Positions 1-13,625 of a DNA stretch of 64,000 nt are shown in pieces. A program made the position numbers and the translations under genes. The notes beneath the pieces are model-generated. The model saw nothing but the letters and a program-made list of their open reading frames with translations. It ran no database searches and was not told the origin of the DNA. Each line of letters starts with the position of its first letter. Positions within the stretch are counted from its first letter, which is position 1. Origin of the DNA: Sclerurus mexicanus (Eukaryota; Chordata; Aves; Passeriformes; Furnariidae); the NCBI GenBank assembly GCA_013396755.1, contig VWZF01001694.1:1-64000 (forward strand), written 5' to 3'.

Positions 1-935
1 TTGTTTGCGAAGCCTAGCCATGACTATGTGCTGACACACCTGCTTTCCTGCCTCTTCTGTATTTCTCGGATTCATTTATCAAAGAAACAATCCTACTCTT
101 GGTTTTGGAAACAGCCACTGCAGAGAATTGAATCATATATTAACAAGCAGCCTTTTGGCTCTGTTGTATTCAAAGAAGCCATACATACAGGGCAACATAT
201 AGGATAGATGATTTTCTTTTGTACCTAACTTCACATTTTTTGTCATTTTTGTAAGAACCCACTGAAGCAGGCATCTTCAGTCCTATGGCTTTATGATCCT
301 AGGTAGATTGTCGAGGTTTTTTAAATGTCAACATATCTATGCATTAGTATTTCACACAAAGAAAAAAAGTCTTCTAAATAATTCTTTCCTCGGAACAATG
401 GTTCATCACCTTAACTGGTGGTTTATCTTTTACTAGACATACAATATTAAAACACTCACTAGTTCTAGCCAGAAAAACAAAAACTCAAAAGAAAATACAA
501 CTAGAGTTTATTAGCATTATATTATATATTTTAGGCCAATTAGTTTACATTGATAGTTGGTAATAATAAAAAGTTGATAAAAATAGTTTAAATTATAAGA
601 TTTACACATTCAGTTTTAAAAGAAATACATGTATAATATTTTTTCAGATGTTGAAGTTCTAGCTATCAATTTTTTGGAGGGATAACTTTAAAGTTTTTAT
701 CTGGTATGAGCTGGAGCCAACATATCTGGTTTTAAAATAAAGTTACATTGCAAATAATAAGCTCAACATTTCACAGACACATGGGATATATTCCTAGATT
801 TTGAATTATTTAAATACACATCATTAAACATACGCTTTTTTCCTTGGTCACAAAATTTTAAATTTTATATGCTTACCTTCCTGTTAAAAAATAAAAAGGA
901 AAAAAAAGTGGCAAGTGGAAATTATTATTTGCTAA
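1..935. other. AT-rich sequence, no gene recognised
   Basis: No repeat family, RNA gene or splice-bounded frame could be recognised. A 68-codon frame runs from the window edge to base 207. It has no convincing start context and no family resemblance, so I treat it as chance. Confidence 0.6.
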
Positions 936-940
936 GAGCT

Positions 941-1338
941 TGTTATAGCTTCAATACTCAGTGGAATTCCTTCCTAACGACCTTGGAGGCAATGCCTTTG
1001 TCTGTAGAGACTGGATAACAAAGGCAAACTGCATATTCATGTGGTGCCNCTGCAGTCCTTTTTGGGAATAGCTAAGAGACCCTTTAACTGTTATCTTTCT
1101 TGTCATTTGGGAAGGGGGAAGATTTTTTTACAAGCTGTTGGGGTTTGGTTTTCTTTCTTCTTCTGGAGATACATATAAATGTACTGTGATTGAGAACGGT
1201 TATTTTTTTCCCATATATATATATATATACACATATTTCCTAATTAAAGTTTTGTTTTCTTTTCTAAATTTAAAGGGAGAGGGATTATTTTTTTCCTGGT
1301 CAACATAGATATCTTAGTTCCCTCCTTGAACTAAGACA
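941..1338 (+). mobile_element. ERVL-like solo LTR, short copy with a collapsed middle
   Basis: The element starts TGTTATAG and ends CTAAGACA. It is flanked by a perfect 5-bp direct repeat, GAGCT (936-940 and 1339-1343), the usual signature of ERVL integration. Its two halves match the two ends of the 887-bp LTR at 26731-27617. The roughly 490-bp GC-rich middle of that copy is absent here, and a single n stands at 1049 exactly where the two parts meet. The middle was therefore probably lost in assembly rather than deleted in the genome. No internal retroviral region is present, so this is a solo LTR. Orientation is tentative: an ATTAAA-type polyadenylation signal near the right end favours plus. 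Confidence 0.85.
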
Positions 1339-1343
1339 GAGCT

Positions 1344-4300
1344 TTACACAATTCTGCAGAATCTTACCTATGTCTAAACAAAAGCCTATAAAGATGTCAA
1401 ATCTTTCATCTATTAGGATTTAGTCTCCACATTATTATTTCAGCTACATATGCCTGTAAGGTATCATGGAAGAAAGAATAAAACAGTATGAAATACTCAA
1501 ACCAGGGGATGAAGATGAGGGATGAAGTTAGTGAAATTATTACAATTTCTTGAGATTTCAGCCTTCAAGTTCCCTTTAAATGCTTGAAGAGAAGACGAAA
1601 CACAATAGCTGTGACTCAGGTTCTGATTTCAGTTGCACCTGCACAAACCATTGAAATTTAAGAGTAATTCCAGAACCATACCAGAGCAACTAAGATCTGG
1701 CTCTACATTTTTGATGTCATCATGTATATTTTCAAAATCATAGTGGAAAATTTTGTTATGGCCACCAGAACAAAATATTAAGAGCTAATTATTTCAAATC
1801 CCTATGTCCTTCCTTCCCTCCCTGCTCAAGCCAGTCAACAAACCACAGCATTATCTTTCATGCTGCTTCTAAATTTATTCTCTTGAACACAACAGTCAGT
1901 TTACATGGAAAGCACGGTGAAAGACTTTATGTAAACTGAATACCTTAATTTGAATGATTTATTGCTAGGAAAATTATGTGTTCTATATGTAGGGTAACAA
2001 GCAGAGTATCAGCAGAAAGCCAGAACCAATCCATGATTATTACAGAAAGGAAGGTCTAAAGCTCTGAATAAAGGACAAAGACACTTGCATTCTTGTTCTT
2101 CCATCAAAAATTAAAACATTGTGCATATAGCACTTTAGGCAAATTGCTTTCAAACCTTTTACACCAACTCTAATATTTTGTGATTAAATAACAATACATG
2201 CTATAAAAAATAATTATTCTGTTAGTACACTAAAAGGATCTAATACTTGACTACTGGTATGCAGTTCAATTTTTCGGGAAATACAGTTTTAAACTCTGCT
2301 AGGTTAAACACTGAAGTTACATACTTGATAAACGATAACAAATTACTTTGGTATAAAGGCAACTACATTTATTTCATTAATGCATCAAAACAATTACCAT
2401 ATTTTCCAAATCATTAGAGTTTCAGTATGAAAGGCACTATAAAACCAACTCATAACAAACCAGCCATAAACTAGACCCCCATTAGCATGCAGAAAAAAAC
2501 CACATTCCCATAATGAAAAGCTTAACAGTAGTAGTGGAGTGATGACACTGTGCACCATGAAAATGGAGGAGAAATAAAAAAAACGGAATCTTGTGTGAGA
2601 AGTAATGTTTTAACAGAGTTAGAAAAATGATGAAGCTCCACAACAGGGAATCTCTGCTACATTTAAGAAAGTAACTTTTCAATTGCTATCCATCCAGAGT
2701 TTGTTACAATAGTACATCTACCTAATGTAGTCACCTATGTCTTAGGTATGTCTGCTTTTGACTGCACACTCTTCAGGATCCTGTGCATATCATCTGGGGA
2801 CGTTTCCAGAACACCTCTTTATACAGACCTTTGGCTCGTGTAAATCTATCTCAGTGACTGAGACCCAAGATCTTCCTTCAGTTTGCCTACTATGCTCACA
2901 GATCTTCCTACCTACAGCTGTTTTAGTTACCCCGTACAACACATGGACTTAAAAGGTTACGAAACTATATAATGAAAATTAGAAAAAACAAACAAACAAA
3001 CAATCCCAAAATGCTGACTTAAATATTTTACAATAAGAAATTTAAGTGAACGAGACATAAAAACAATCCCTATTATTAAAATAGGTCTGAAATTCACAAA
3101 GATAACTCTGCCTTCATATGGTTAGTTGTGTACTTGTTTTAATTTAAGTATATTCATATCTAACCCAGGTGCCCAAGTAGAAAGAGGAAAGTTGGACAGC
3201 TGTTTCCTCATCTGACAGTTTCCTCAGATGTATATAGTGCACACAGATATATTTATTGGTTAGTGAGTATTGGCTTTACCTACAGATCATGAAGAAAGTT
3301 GAACCTGTCGTGTAGCATCCTTGAAGGTCAAAATGAACTCTAAAAGAGGCTTAGTTTCAAATATAATGTCTACCTACACTTACACAATAAACAATTTGCT
3401 AATGTTTATATCCTTGAGGAACAAAAGAAACCTCAACATAAAAAATGCTATTTTAACCAAAGGTTTCTCCTGTCTTCAATCTTCACCAAGCAACTCACAG
3501 GACCTTCTTTGTTCAGTCCCTCTCAGACTAATGAATTCCTTGTTACACAACAAACTCAAAGAGATCTATGAGATTTTGTTGACTTTTGCCAAAACAAGCC
3601 AACATAATCAGGTTTAAGATGGAACAATGCAGGAAGCAATGTCAAAGGTCCAGTCCCACTGAGTAACAACAAGTTTTACCTAACACTTTTTAATTGGATT
3701 ACAGCACACACACTCCTTTGGTTGATCTGTATTTCCACTCTAGGGATATATATACACGGGAGTAGTTGTCTCTGAAGTAACCACAGAACATGTTGTTTAT
3801 TCCAGCTTCTACAGGCATTGCAAAATAATCCCCGTCAATGCACAGTTAGTATAAAAATACACCAATTTCTACAGAAAAATCTGAAATTGGTGTGATAGTG
3901 ACAACTCTGAGATTTTTCTGGGGTTTTATGGCACATCAGCATCATATATCTGGGGAATAACTAAACTGAACAAACACAATAATAATTTTTTGAGTGATCC
4001 TTTAAGTCATTCTGTATGTACTGTAAGTTGAAATATGAAGTTATAAACTGCTTCTGAGATTCTAACCTCCAGGTTTAATCGCAATGAATAAAAAGTAAAA
4101 ATTGTTATAATTTGGCACCCAACTGTGAAAACAAACCATCATTTTCCATTGTGGAAAAACAAAACAGATTTTGCTTTCAGCTCATTCTTCATGAAACATA
4201 ATGTGGCAAGCAGAAGCTTTAAACTGCTGCTTTTAAGTGCTACTTGGAGGCATGGCTACTTAGAAAATTAAACCCATAATATATTTCATTACAAATGTAA

Positions 4301-7300
4301 TTCCAGGTCTCCTAGATATTAACCTCATGTTTTAAACACAATTTAATTTGACTCAGCTGCCTGTCAGAAAACTACAGAAAGTAAGATTTTGTAACTTTTC
4401 CACTACAGCACAATATGAGATGTTCTTCTAATAACTTACTGCTATTCCACTATACTTAAAATCACTGTGTGCAAATACCAGAATTACTCTTTTTCACTGT
4501 CTTTTGTATTTGCTGTTCATGCATTACGTAAAGGCAAAAAGCAGTCAGCAGAGTATGAAAATACACATATAATCTACTTGATTTTACAGATGTCAGCACA
4601 TTTTTTATTTCTTAATACAGATTTGCACTCTTCCATACTGCCCAGATACCACAATTTCTCTCTGTATTTCAAATGTTGCATTTGTAGCACTTCTATTACA
4701 GTGGCATGAAGCAACCTGAAGACAGCCTCCACCATACCAGGTGCTACACATCTCTGGAGACAGACTGCCACAAATACCTTGCTAAACAAGCAAAGTAGAA
4801 GGAAAAAAGGAAAGGCAAAACATTTCCTCTTACATCTTTTCTGTTTATCTTCCCACAGCTTCCCTGCCCTTGAAGTAGCCAAGGAAGTAGGATCCAGTGA
4901 GCAGGCACTAATCTGCTTTTGAAGTGAGAAGCTGCACCACAGAACTGGGAACAGCATGCCATGCACTACTGCTCTTGGGCTCTTTGGTTTGCCATGAGAT
5001 CTTACATGGTGTGCACACCACTGCAGAAGAAGTCACACTTGCTGCTCACAAGCAGTCTCACCTGCAGATAGAAACCTGGAAATCTCACTCTAAGATGGTC
5101 TCCCTCAAATCCAGGAATGAAACTGCAGAAAGGGGGAGACCCACCTGTTACAAGGGGCCAGAGACTGAAATCACCTTCTCCAACAAAATTAACCCAGGAA
5201 TTAAATTCTAAGTATGTCATTGCTGTGGTATTGGTTTAAGCAGTGTAAAGGCTGCTTGAGGGAGAAGGGGTAAGAAGCAAAGACAGCTTTCTTCCTAGAG
5301 ACAGCACATTTCACAGATTCATGAGATCTTAAAACCTGTTAAGTCCTGGGCTCACAACCAGAAGCTCTGCAAGAGCGCAAAGGCCAGCTCTGGAGGAGTT
5401 CAGACAAAAGGGATGCTCAGAGCAATAGCTATTTCATGCTCCTCTAGGACTGCCTTACACAAATGACATCTCCCTGTAACTTCTCCTGTTAGTAAACCCC
5501 CACAGATGCTACAACCAAGGGCTGCTGAAAAATGAAGCATGAGAAAGGATGCACAGTCTACATCCTCTGATGCAGGATGATCAGCCATAAGCAAGTGATG
5601 TACTGTTTCACTCTACAGATCTGTACACTTAGCACATGCTTTCATGCTTTCAACCTGAAAAGCGTGCAGCTGGTAAAGCTGTTCCTGCACAATAATTTTA
5701 TTATTTTTTAATAGCGAGGGATAAGGAAAAACAGCAGAAACTACAGAACAAAAAGCCTGAATAAGTCACAGAGATTTCACTTCAGTTAAAAACTAACAAG
5801 GAAGATTTATAAATCAGACTTCTAGCCAAAAACGTTAATTCAGTCAGAGATATAAGTGTGTATGAGCAAGACAGCACAGCCATTAACATAAATTTAGAGA
5901 GTCAGTATTGCTTTTTGGGTGATCAAAGTGACATATAATGGAGAAATCTGATTTCCTGAATTGCATCTCTCACAATGAGAAAATAACCAGCTTGGCAACC
6001 CAAGGTTAAGCACAACCAATTGCATGCTACTTAAGATTATTTTGTATCAACACAACAAAAGATTCCCCCAAAATTCTGTTGTCATGGATAAGTGAAATTC
6101 TGCAATCTGGTACTAACCAACAGAATCCTCCATTAACCATATAAAGGTTTCAATTAATATATTTGGAGATAGAAAAACCTCCCAACCAACACTCCAAGTC
6201 CATCCCGACTCAGCAAATTCACTGCTGCAAGTTGTGAAATAAACATTTTTTTTCTTACTATCTGAAGATATCTCTGAAGATATCCTTGGAGGAAAGGAAA
6301 CAAAATCCTATTACACATTTAGAAACTTAATTTTTTGAATCAAAACTTTTGAACAAGGATTTGCAATATGTTATTTAAAATGTAGTTTAATCTTTGCTGT
6401 GGTTTTCTTCATCTTGCTCCAGGAATTTAGGCTACTCATCCTAGAAAACACACCAAACAGAGACAGCTGAAGAGCACAGGCCCTTCTCTGTATGTCAAAC
6501 AGACATGTGTGCTGTAAATTAAGAGCACTATCCCCAGCTTTCACGAGGTGTCATCAGGCAACTCCCCAACCACTGCAGGACCCACAAATTGTTGACAGCT
6601 ATAATCTTCACACTTCTCTACAATCCTCTTCTCTACTTTCCTGCCCAGTTGCTGAAAATCTTAGAGGACCAAGTGTTCCCCCTTTGTGTAAATAAACTAA
6701 GAGTTCAGGATGTAACTGAGCCCACAATTCTCCAGCTAATAGTTAATCTGAATTGGATTCATCTCCACAAGGATGGAACACATGACAGCAGATTACAGGG
6801 GGCGAAACAACCACACAGGGGACTCATTACAGACTCAATCCATGTGCTTTTCCATTCAAGTCAGTCTCTTCACATAATCTCACTGCATTCTAAAAACCGA
6901 GTGTTACAAAACTAAGCAGTGTAAGTATTATTTTTTGCTGTTAAACACACCTGAAAGTCCTCCATGTCACAATAAACAGTCTAATAGTTTAAAGCCCATC
7001 AAACAATTTTTAAAAGGAAGAAATAATATATTATCTATTTACTCTGCTTAGCTGTATATGCTGTCATGTCTCCAGGACTTCCATTAATGCTCCCAGTGCT
7101 CCTTTATTTTTCCACTTGTTGTTTGCAGGCCTAAAATGCTAACAGTAACATGCTCCAAAATGCTTGCACTTGCCAAGGACAGAAGCAGCACTCCAAACTC
7201 TTCTGGTGTGCATCACATAACTTTGTTTTATTTGGGGTTTTTGGAAGAGGTGGGGATACAAAAGAGCACAAGCAGAAAGTAGTATTAGCCAGATCTAGGT

Positions 7301-7345
7301 AGATACATACCCACTGTGGACCTGAAGATAATGTACAATCAACAA
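1344..7345. other. AT-rich non-coding stretch
   Basis: About 6 kb without a recognisable gene or mobile element. It holds a short (CAAA)n run near 2987-3003, a perfect 12-bp tandem duplication at 6261-6284, and several frames of 60-130 codons on both strands (for example 4574-4966 minus and 6589-6915 plus). These show no conserved domain, no plausible splice frame and no family resemblance. It may be intronic or intergenic. Confidence 0.55.
6261..6284. repeat. 12-bp perfect tandem duplication
   Basis: Two exact head-to-tail copies of TCTGAAGATATC. Probably replication slippage; no function is implied. Confidence 0.8.
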
Positions 7346-7348
7346 AAA

Positions 7349-7447
7349 CGTTTGGGTTGAAGGGGGTTTGGAGATCATTGAGCACAACCTTCTGTTCAAA
7401 GGAGTGCCCAGATCAGGTTATACATGGCTCTTTCAAGCCAGTTCTTA
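7349..7447 (-). mobile_element. CR1 LINE 3'-end fragment, eroded
   Basis: Read on the minus strand, this matches the CR1 3' untranslated region, with the typical GGTTGGAAGGGACC / TCTAGTCCAACC-like block in diverged form. The terminal octamer repeats are not recognisable, and divergence suggests an old copy. It carries no coding capacity. Confidence 0.65.
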
Positions 7448-7449
7448 AC

Positions 7450-9568
7450 TATTTACAATGAAATACTGTGTTTCTATCCAAACCTCTTTTTCAAATTAGG
7501 TAATAAGTGTAAGAACACTTAAATACCAGATGGGTGCTGACTTTAACGGAGGCCTTTCATTTGGACTAATTTTCATGCATTAAGTCGTTTTCCTTAAGGA
7601 ATGAAGATTTCTAACACAATTTCAACACAGAAAGCAAATGCAAGGTTAAAAAGTGGCTTCAAAATCACCCTATACCCTCTTGCTCTGGAGTTTTACGGTA
7701 ACGTGAAGATAAAGAACAAAAATGCAGAACAGATAACTACAGAGGACACATTTGGAAAGAGAAGAATTACAACCAATCAAAATTGGAAGGCTCAAAGGGT
7801 GGTTCCATTAAGAAACTCAATGTCAGATTAAAACCACAGGAAGAAAGATCCTCTGAATGTCAGTTTTGTTAAAAGGAGTATTTTAAGAGAAAGAGAAGAA
7901 AAAGAAATGTGACTTCAAGTTGTGAAAGAAGGCTTTTTCTCCCCCTGAACTCTGCATCTGATTGCTAAAATAGGTGCTATTTGCCCTTTCAGTAGCCACC
8001 CCTAGGGATTTTATCAAAGACTTTTAGTAGGAAATGAGGATCACCATCTACTTGTTAGGAAGAATTACGCCAGTATTGTAAGATATGCCTGGACCACCAG
8101 CTCCCACGACACATGAGCAGCTGCTGAGAGGGCACTTCATCTCTGGAAGCTGTGATTACCTATTCTGCAGCTGATGTTGGGAAGCAAAAGAAACAGACTC
8201 TACAGGCCAAAAATGAAGTCAGGAACTTAAGAGTTGCTCATGAAACAAAACATTTTCTATCCCATACACACACATGATCTATACCATTAAGTGTGTATGA
8301 AGAAGTGCTAAAAGGTAACATTTCTTGTAACATGCATCAAATCAAATGAAATATGTTGCCAAAATAATTATGAGGGGAAATATGCCGATTTAGTATTTAA
8401 GTAATGTCACTGTAGACCAATCTGAAATTTGCTTTTCTTATTACTGAAGGTTCCTCTCATAAGTATCACCAAAGGAAGCAGATATGAGCTTAGCATTGGG
8501 AAGAAAAATATCAGTAAAAGACAAGAAAGTAGAAGCAACTGAATAATAAGGGGTTAGATGGCAAAAAATTAAAACTGATCAATTTTAAACTGAATTCAAA
8601 GAGTTTCAACACCAAACACTGGCAAAATTAACATGTCCCATGCAAACTGTTTCATGATATAAAATCAAATTTCAAGGAACATTAAAAAAATAGGAATCCT
8701 AATTTCTTCTGACTCTATTAAATCACTAAATACTTCAAGGATATTAAACTTCCTAATTTGCAAAGAGACTTTTGGGTACTGTTAGCCATTACAAAATTCT
8801 GTTTTAAGTTTTCTTAGAAAATTATCAAAAACAGTATCTTTTGTATATCTATCCAAACTGTGGTTTAGTAAGTTGGGTTTTGTGAATGTTGACACTCATG
8901 TTTTAGCAATGTCAAAATCCTTTTTGTTTTTTAGCATATAAATTAATTTCGAGCCTGGAACAGTCCTTGAGCTGTACAAAGAAGTTATTTCTATCAGCAT
9001 CTGACGTATATAGAAAACCTGCAACAAAAATGCAGCTGAACACACTACCACTCCTGGTTTATCTCTTCATGCTGTAAAATTTCCATTTCTCTTCCTCAGC
9101 AGCATCCACATTTTTTACTTTAAAAGGTAAGTATTATCAGGGCTAAGTAAGCATTTCAAAAATCTCATTGATTTTTTTGTATGCTGATGTAAAGCTTCCC
9201 AACTTATTTGTTATTAAAACGCAGAGTCACAAACTCAGGATATTTATTGCACTGTAATTTTTAACCCCCAACAGAACCATCTACAGCCATTCTCTTACTC
9301 TAAGAAAAATTGATAGAGCAGTAAACTGAGGTGCAACTAACTCCAGCTAACTGCAATTACTTTCAATATGGACTTTTATACCACTTCAGCATCACCTTTA
9401 TGCTCAGATGAAAGAAAAGCATTTCTAGGGAACTAACAAAGAATAGTGTTCCTCATAGTGAATCATATGCTCTTTACTGTCAATAGACACCATTTAGACA
9501 GCTGTCTCAGATGTGCACCTGCCAAAGAGGTCAGATAAACTCCTGTGACTGTTGTACTCAAAATATTT
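7450..9568. other. AT-rich non-coding stretch
   Basis: Nothing firmly recognisable. The only structured signal is a possible 27-bp microexon on the plus strand at 9100-9126. It lies between a strong polypyrimidine-AG acceptor and a consensus AAG|GTAAGT donor. Confidence 0.5.
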
Positions 9569-9570
9569 CA

Positions 9571-9811
9571 TGGAATCACAGAACCACAGAATATGCTGAC
9601 GTGAAAGGGACCCACAAGTAACATTAAGTCCAACCCTTGGCCCTGCACAGGACCATCTCCAAGAGTCACACCATGTGCCTGGGAGCATTGTCTTGAGCTC
9701 TGTCAGGCTTGGTGCTGTGACCACTTCCCTGGGGAGCCTGTTCCAGTGCACAACCACCCTATGGGTGAAGAACCCTTTTTTAATATCTAATCTAAACCTC
9801 GCCAATACAAC
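9571..9811 (-). mobile_element. CR1 LINE 3' end (CR1-X-like)
   Basis: On the minus strand this reads as the C-terminal end of CR1 ORF2 followed by the 3' untranslated region and a degenerate ATTCTGTG-type tail at the low-coordinate end. The frame includes the recognisable stretch FFTHRVVVHWNRLPREVV, typical of the CR1 ORF2 terminus. The element is 5'-truncated, as most CR1 copies are, and cannot be active. Its tail resembles the 3' part of the SINE at 57646-57765, which fits the idea that CR1-X machinery mobilised that SINE. Confidence 0.88.
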
Positions 9812-12204
9812 TTTTTTTTTTAAAAATAACCCCAGAAACAAACCAACCAAACAACAAAAATCACACAGACAGTAATTTTAAAGAAGTTATCAACAGAAGT
9901 CGACAGTCAAATAGACTGTGCATAAGCTGGCACCTGACTCCAACTCTGCCTTGGACAAATGCCTAAATATCATTTACACACCTGAGGCTACCAAAAGTCC
10001 TCCCTACAGAGGAGGGCTACGCAGCAAATCCACTGAAGGTCTACATGTGCAGCACACCTCCTCTGTTACTTAAGTAATCTTGGGCATCTGAGGAAGTTCA
10101 AACACACAAATTAACAACACAGTATTATGGATCCTCAAAGACTGCTTACATATTGATCAAGATCTGGTTCATATGCTTGCAAAAAAAGCATCCACATTTC
10201 TATCACACCAATACAAATACTCATGCTAATTCTGTAGTCACTGGTTTGCAAGTCGAAATGATGAATAAGCAGTTTCCGTATTTTACAGTTTTTGCAGACA
10301 AAAAGTAAAAGTTTTCTAGTGACAATGCTCACATTAACTTGCTGCAAGCATTACCAAATATCTTGACATATATACAACTAGGAAAAAAAAAAGAAAAATT
10401 TGCAAAATCATGTAATAGATCAGTGCTGAGAGCATTACTTTTCTCAGAAACATAAGAGATGGATCCCTTTTCTCAAAGCCTAGGAGATATTTCACAGACA
10501 TTGAATACAGAAGAGAACACTACACAGGCATTTAATGTAGTCTCTGGTATTAAAACATTCAAAGTGTTTAGATGTAACAATGACACCAATGTAAAGAACT
10601 TTATTTCATAAAGACACTGATACTGAGAAAACCACATGTAAAGATTCTCTAGATATTCAGTTAAAAATCTACATATTTTTTTTAAGATACCACCGTAAGT
10701 CACCATGATTAAAAAAACTCATGCAATGGTTTATGTTACTTCTTCAAATTAATTTAATAGCTTAAACTAATAAGAACTAGAATTAGTAACATGTTTTTCT
10801 TGTTAGCAACTACCAAAGAAATTTCCTAGTGAACTTTTGTAACACTGTAGATTTAGCCCTTACACTAAGTAAATAAAGGTATATGAGAAAAAAATTGTTT
10901 ATAGTTTTAAGACTGCAACAATTAATAACTTGTGAGCAGCTGATTTTTCAAAGGAAAGTCTGTTCCTGTGAGAAAGATAGGATTAACAAAACAAGTCCTT
11001 TCCCCTAATCTGTGCTCTCCAATACAGGAAAAAAAAGGTAGCATCTTTTTACCGATAATTCACAGAAAGGACAGAGACAATTTCTGTTTCAAAGGAAGAA
11101 TCCCAAATTTTTCTCACTTGTTTTGAGATAAAGTTTTTCTAGGAATATTTTGGTGAGACTAGCAATTTCAACATTATAGTTTAATATTTATCTATATCTA
11201 CCATCTCAAGCAATACAGTAATCCTTCCCATGCTCTCCCTTAGGCATTTTAAGTTGCTATTCCTTATCTTTTATAGAATTGTTATCTCTTTGTGATTTCA
11301 TCAAGATCTTCTCTCAGTGATCTAAGCACTCTTTCTGCTACATGTGATTTTTAAAAGCTCCTAGCATTTCTTCAAGAAAAGCTCATCCTAACTGATTCTG
11401 ACTGAAGACTACTTCCCACAGCAGTAAAGAGCTGAGGCAACCTGCTTTTAGACACAGCAAGAAATTCTGCTTTCGAAGTTCAAATGCACTATCATCTCCC
11501 TCTGACTGATGTCTAACTGTAACAAGTTCTTTTTAGCAGACTGTTAACACAACACTTGAGCACGTCTTTTTTGTCAGTGAATCTGTGTTACTTGAATCAG
11601 CATTCTGTGCCCCTTGGGGGAAGGGGGGAAGGATCTGCATCATTTACTATCCTGCTATTCTGCTTGCTCAGAATATCTATATTAAATATTTGGATGGATA
11701 TCTATCTGCTCTACTGAACAGGGAAATTAGCTGAAATCTACTGATCTGGAAGACATTTACAGAGATTTCATTTTCTCACGTATCTGCACAGACTGACTGA
11801 CTGCTGTCACTATTATCAGTAACTACAAACTTTATGAACCAATATGTGGCCCTTCACATGGAAGGATAAATGCTGACATTCTTTTTCTTTGTAAGATCAC
11901 AAATGTAACAAACAGGAATTAATGTTGTATCCCCTCTACAAACATGGATAACTTATGTGGTACCATGTGTTAGATGAGATGAAAATGGATTTTACACACC
12001 CTGAACTATATCTGCATTGACTTCCTACAGCAGAAGAATTAACAATTGAATAGTATTATTTATGCATAATCTGTACTACCACTCAAGAATCAATGTTGAA
12101 AAAGAGCAGAGTTGGTGCAGATTATACCAACATACTATATTAAAGTTCTCTGGACATGTATTCTTCTCCAGAGTTTTATTTCCTTCTTCCCTATATCTTT
12201 GCAG

Positions 12205-12280
12205 TCATTTTGTGAGAATTGTGTGTAAGACAAGAGCAAATCCTTGTTACAACCAATGTTTTGCATCCCTTCTTCAGTCA
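12205..12280 (+). other. Weak candidate exon
   Basis: A very pyrimidine-rich tract ending in TTTGCAG precedes an open frame of 25 codons with three cysteines, followed by CAGTCA|GTATGA as a possible donor. No protein family was recognised. Strong acceptor look-alikes occur by chance in pyrimidine-rich DNA, so this is only a pointer. Confidence 0.12.
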
Positions 12281-12909
12281 GTATGAAAGCTGTCTTTGTG
12301 ACAACAGACTGTAAAGGTTTAGGGGTGTGACTTTACCCTGGATGTCTTCCAGTGCCACATTCAGACACTAAATTCAGTATCTGAGTTGCAGCATAAAAGC
12401 AGTTTCTCCCAGAAGGGTTAGATGCACAGAGGAGAGCTGGCTTTTTCTTCTATCCTTAGGACAAATCTCTTGAGTACAGGACTGAAGATAATCACAAAGG
12501 GATGTATCACTGGGATACAGTGGGATTGCATAGGCTCTTATTTTTTGGTGTTTAAATAAATTCTTTATGGTCATTAAAATGAAACATTTTATTTCAAAAT
12601 TCAGATGCGTGCTCTTGAACATAAAGTGAGAGCAAACAGACTGGGGGCTAACTCTGCCCTGCCAACTTCCCTGCCCTTCAATTCCAATGCCATGGGAAAT
12701 GCTAAAGGAAGTCAGAGGAGGGAAGCGACAGTACTCTGCAGAGATTCGGGACATAGTTGTCTTCCCTTACTCTAAGAACTCTGAACTGAAAGTCCTCTAA
12801 CTTTATGTGGCAATTAAAAAAAAAAAATATCTGGGGGCAATTTTAAGTGTATTGGTTGCTCTGTCAGAAATGCCAATCAGCAAATTAAGAAAAGACACTG
12901 CATACTTAC

Positions 12910-13068
12910 TGGCTCACCAATATGAATTAATTTTCTCATGCAATGGGACTACTTGAGTGATCGGTGCTCCAAGAGAGAGCTATCTAAACGCCCTAAAGGT
13001 CTCCTGCTGGTAAACTTCAAAAGCATAACTAATCCTATTTCTGGTGTGTTTATCCTCCTAGCTCTGTT
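12910..13068 (-). other. Candidate exon, probably non-coding, minus strand
   Basis: On the minus strand a strong acceptor (pyrimidine tract CTCTATCTCCTTCCAG) and a near-perfect donor (GAGCCA|GTAAGTATG) bound 159 bp. One frame is open for 39 codons, then meets TAG before the donor; the other two frames stop early. If real, it would be an lncRNA, 5'UTR or 3'UTR exon. No homologous protein was recognised. Confidence 0.2.
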
Positions 13069-13625
13069 CTGGAAGGAGATAGAGGAAAAGCATTAGGTCA
13101 CAGAAGCATCAAGAGTTTCAGCAGGAAACTCTTCCCTGCCTTGCTTTTCAACTCTTTATATCATACTGATTTACTCTCTTCTCTATAGAGGAGCCCAGGC
13201 CACACTTCATCACCATAAAGTTTCCAAGACTAGAGTGGGAAACACAAGCAAAAACAGGCAGCTCATCCAGCCACGCTCGTTCTTTCTCCTGCATTTTGCC
13301 CTCCCGAAGCAACAAATTAGATGCTCTGGGCAAAATCAAAGCCATGAAGTTTTCTGTAGCCATCTGTTCCACCCACCAAAAGTACATTCAAAGCAGAGGA
13401 CAAGGCCAGAGGTTTTACCTGATCTACAAACCAGCTCTGGAGAGATTCATCTTAATTAATTACATCCTGCTTTATAAATCCAGCAGACAACATGACACAT
13501 GTGGTACACTGGTTTCAACAATGCTGGAGAAAGTGAATTAGCTGATAAAGGGGAAAAATTGCCTTTTCATCCATTTTCCATTTGAAATTAATTGCAAAAC
13601 ATGTACCAGTGTACTGTAAAAATGC

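Noticed and set aside
4574..4966. 130-codon minus-strand frame
   Set aside because: Cys/Lys/Phe-rich with no domain. Strand-opposed frames cover the same region, so chance is the simplest explanation.
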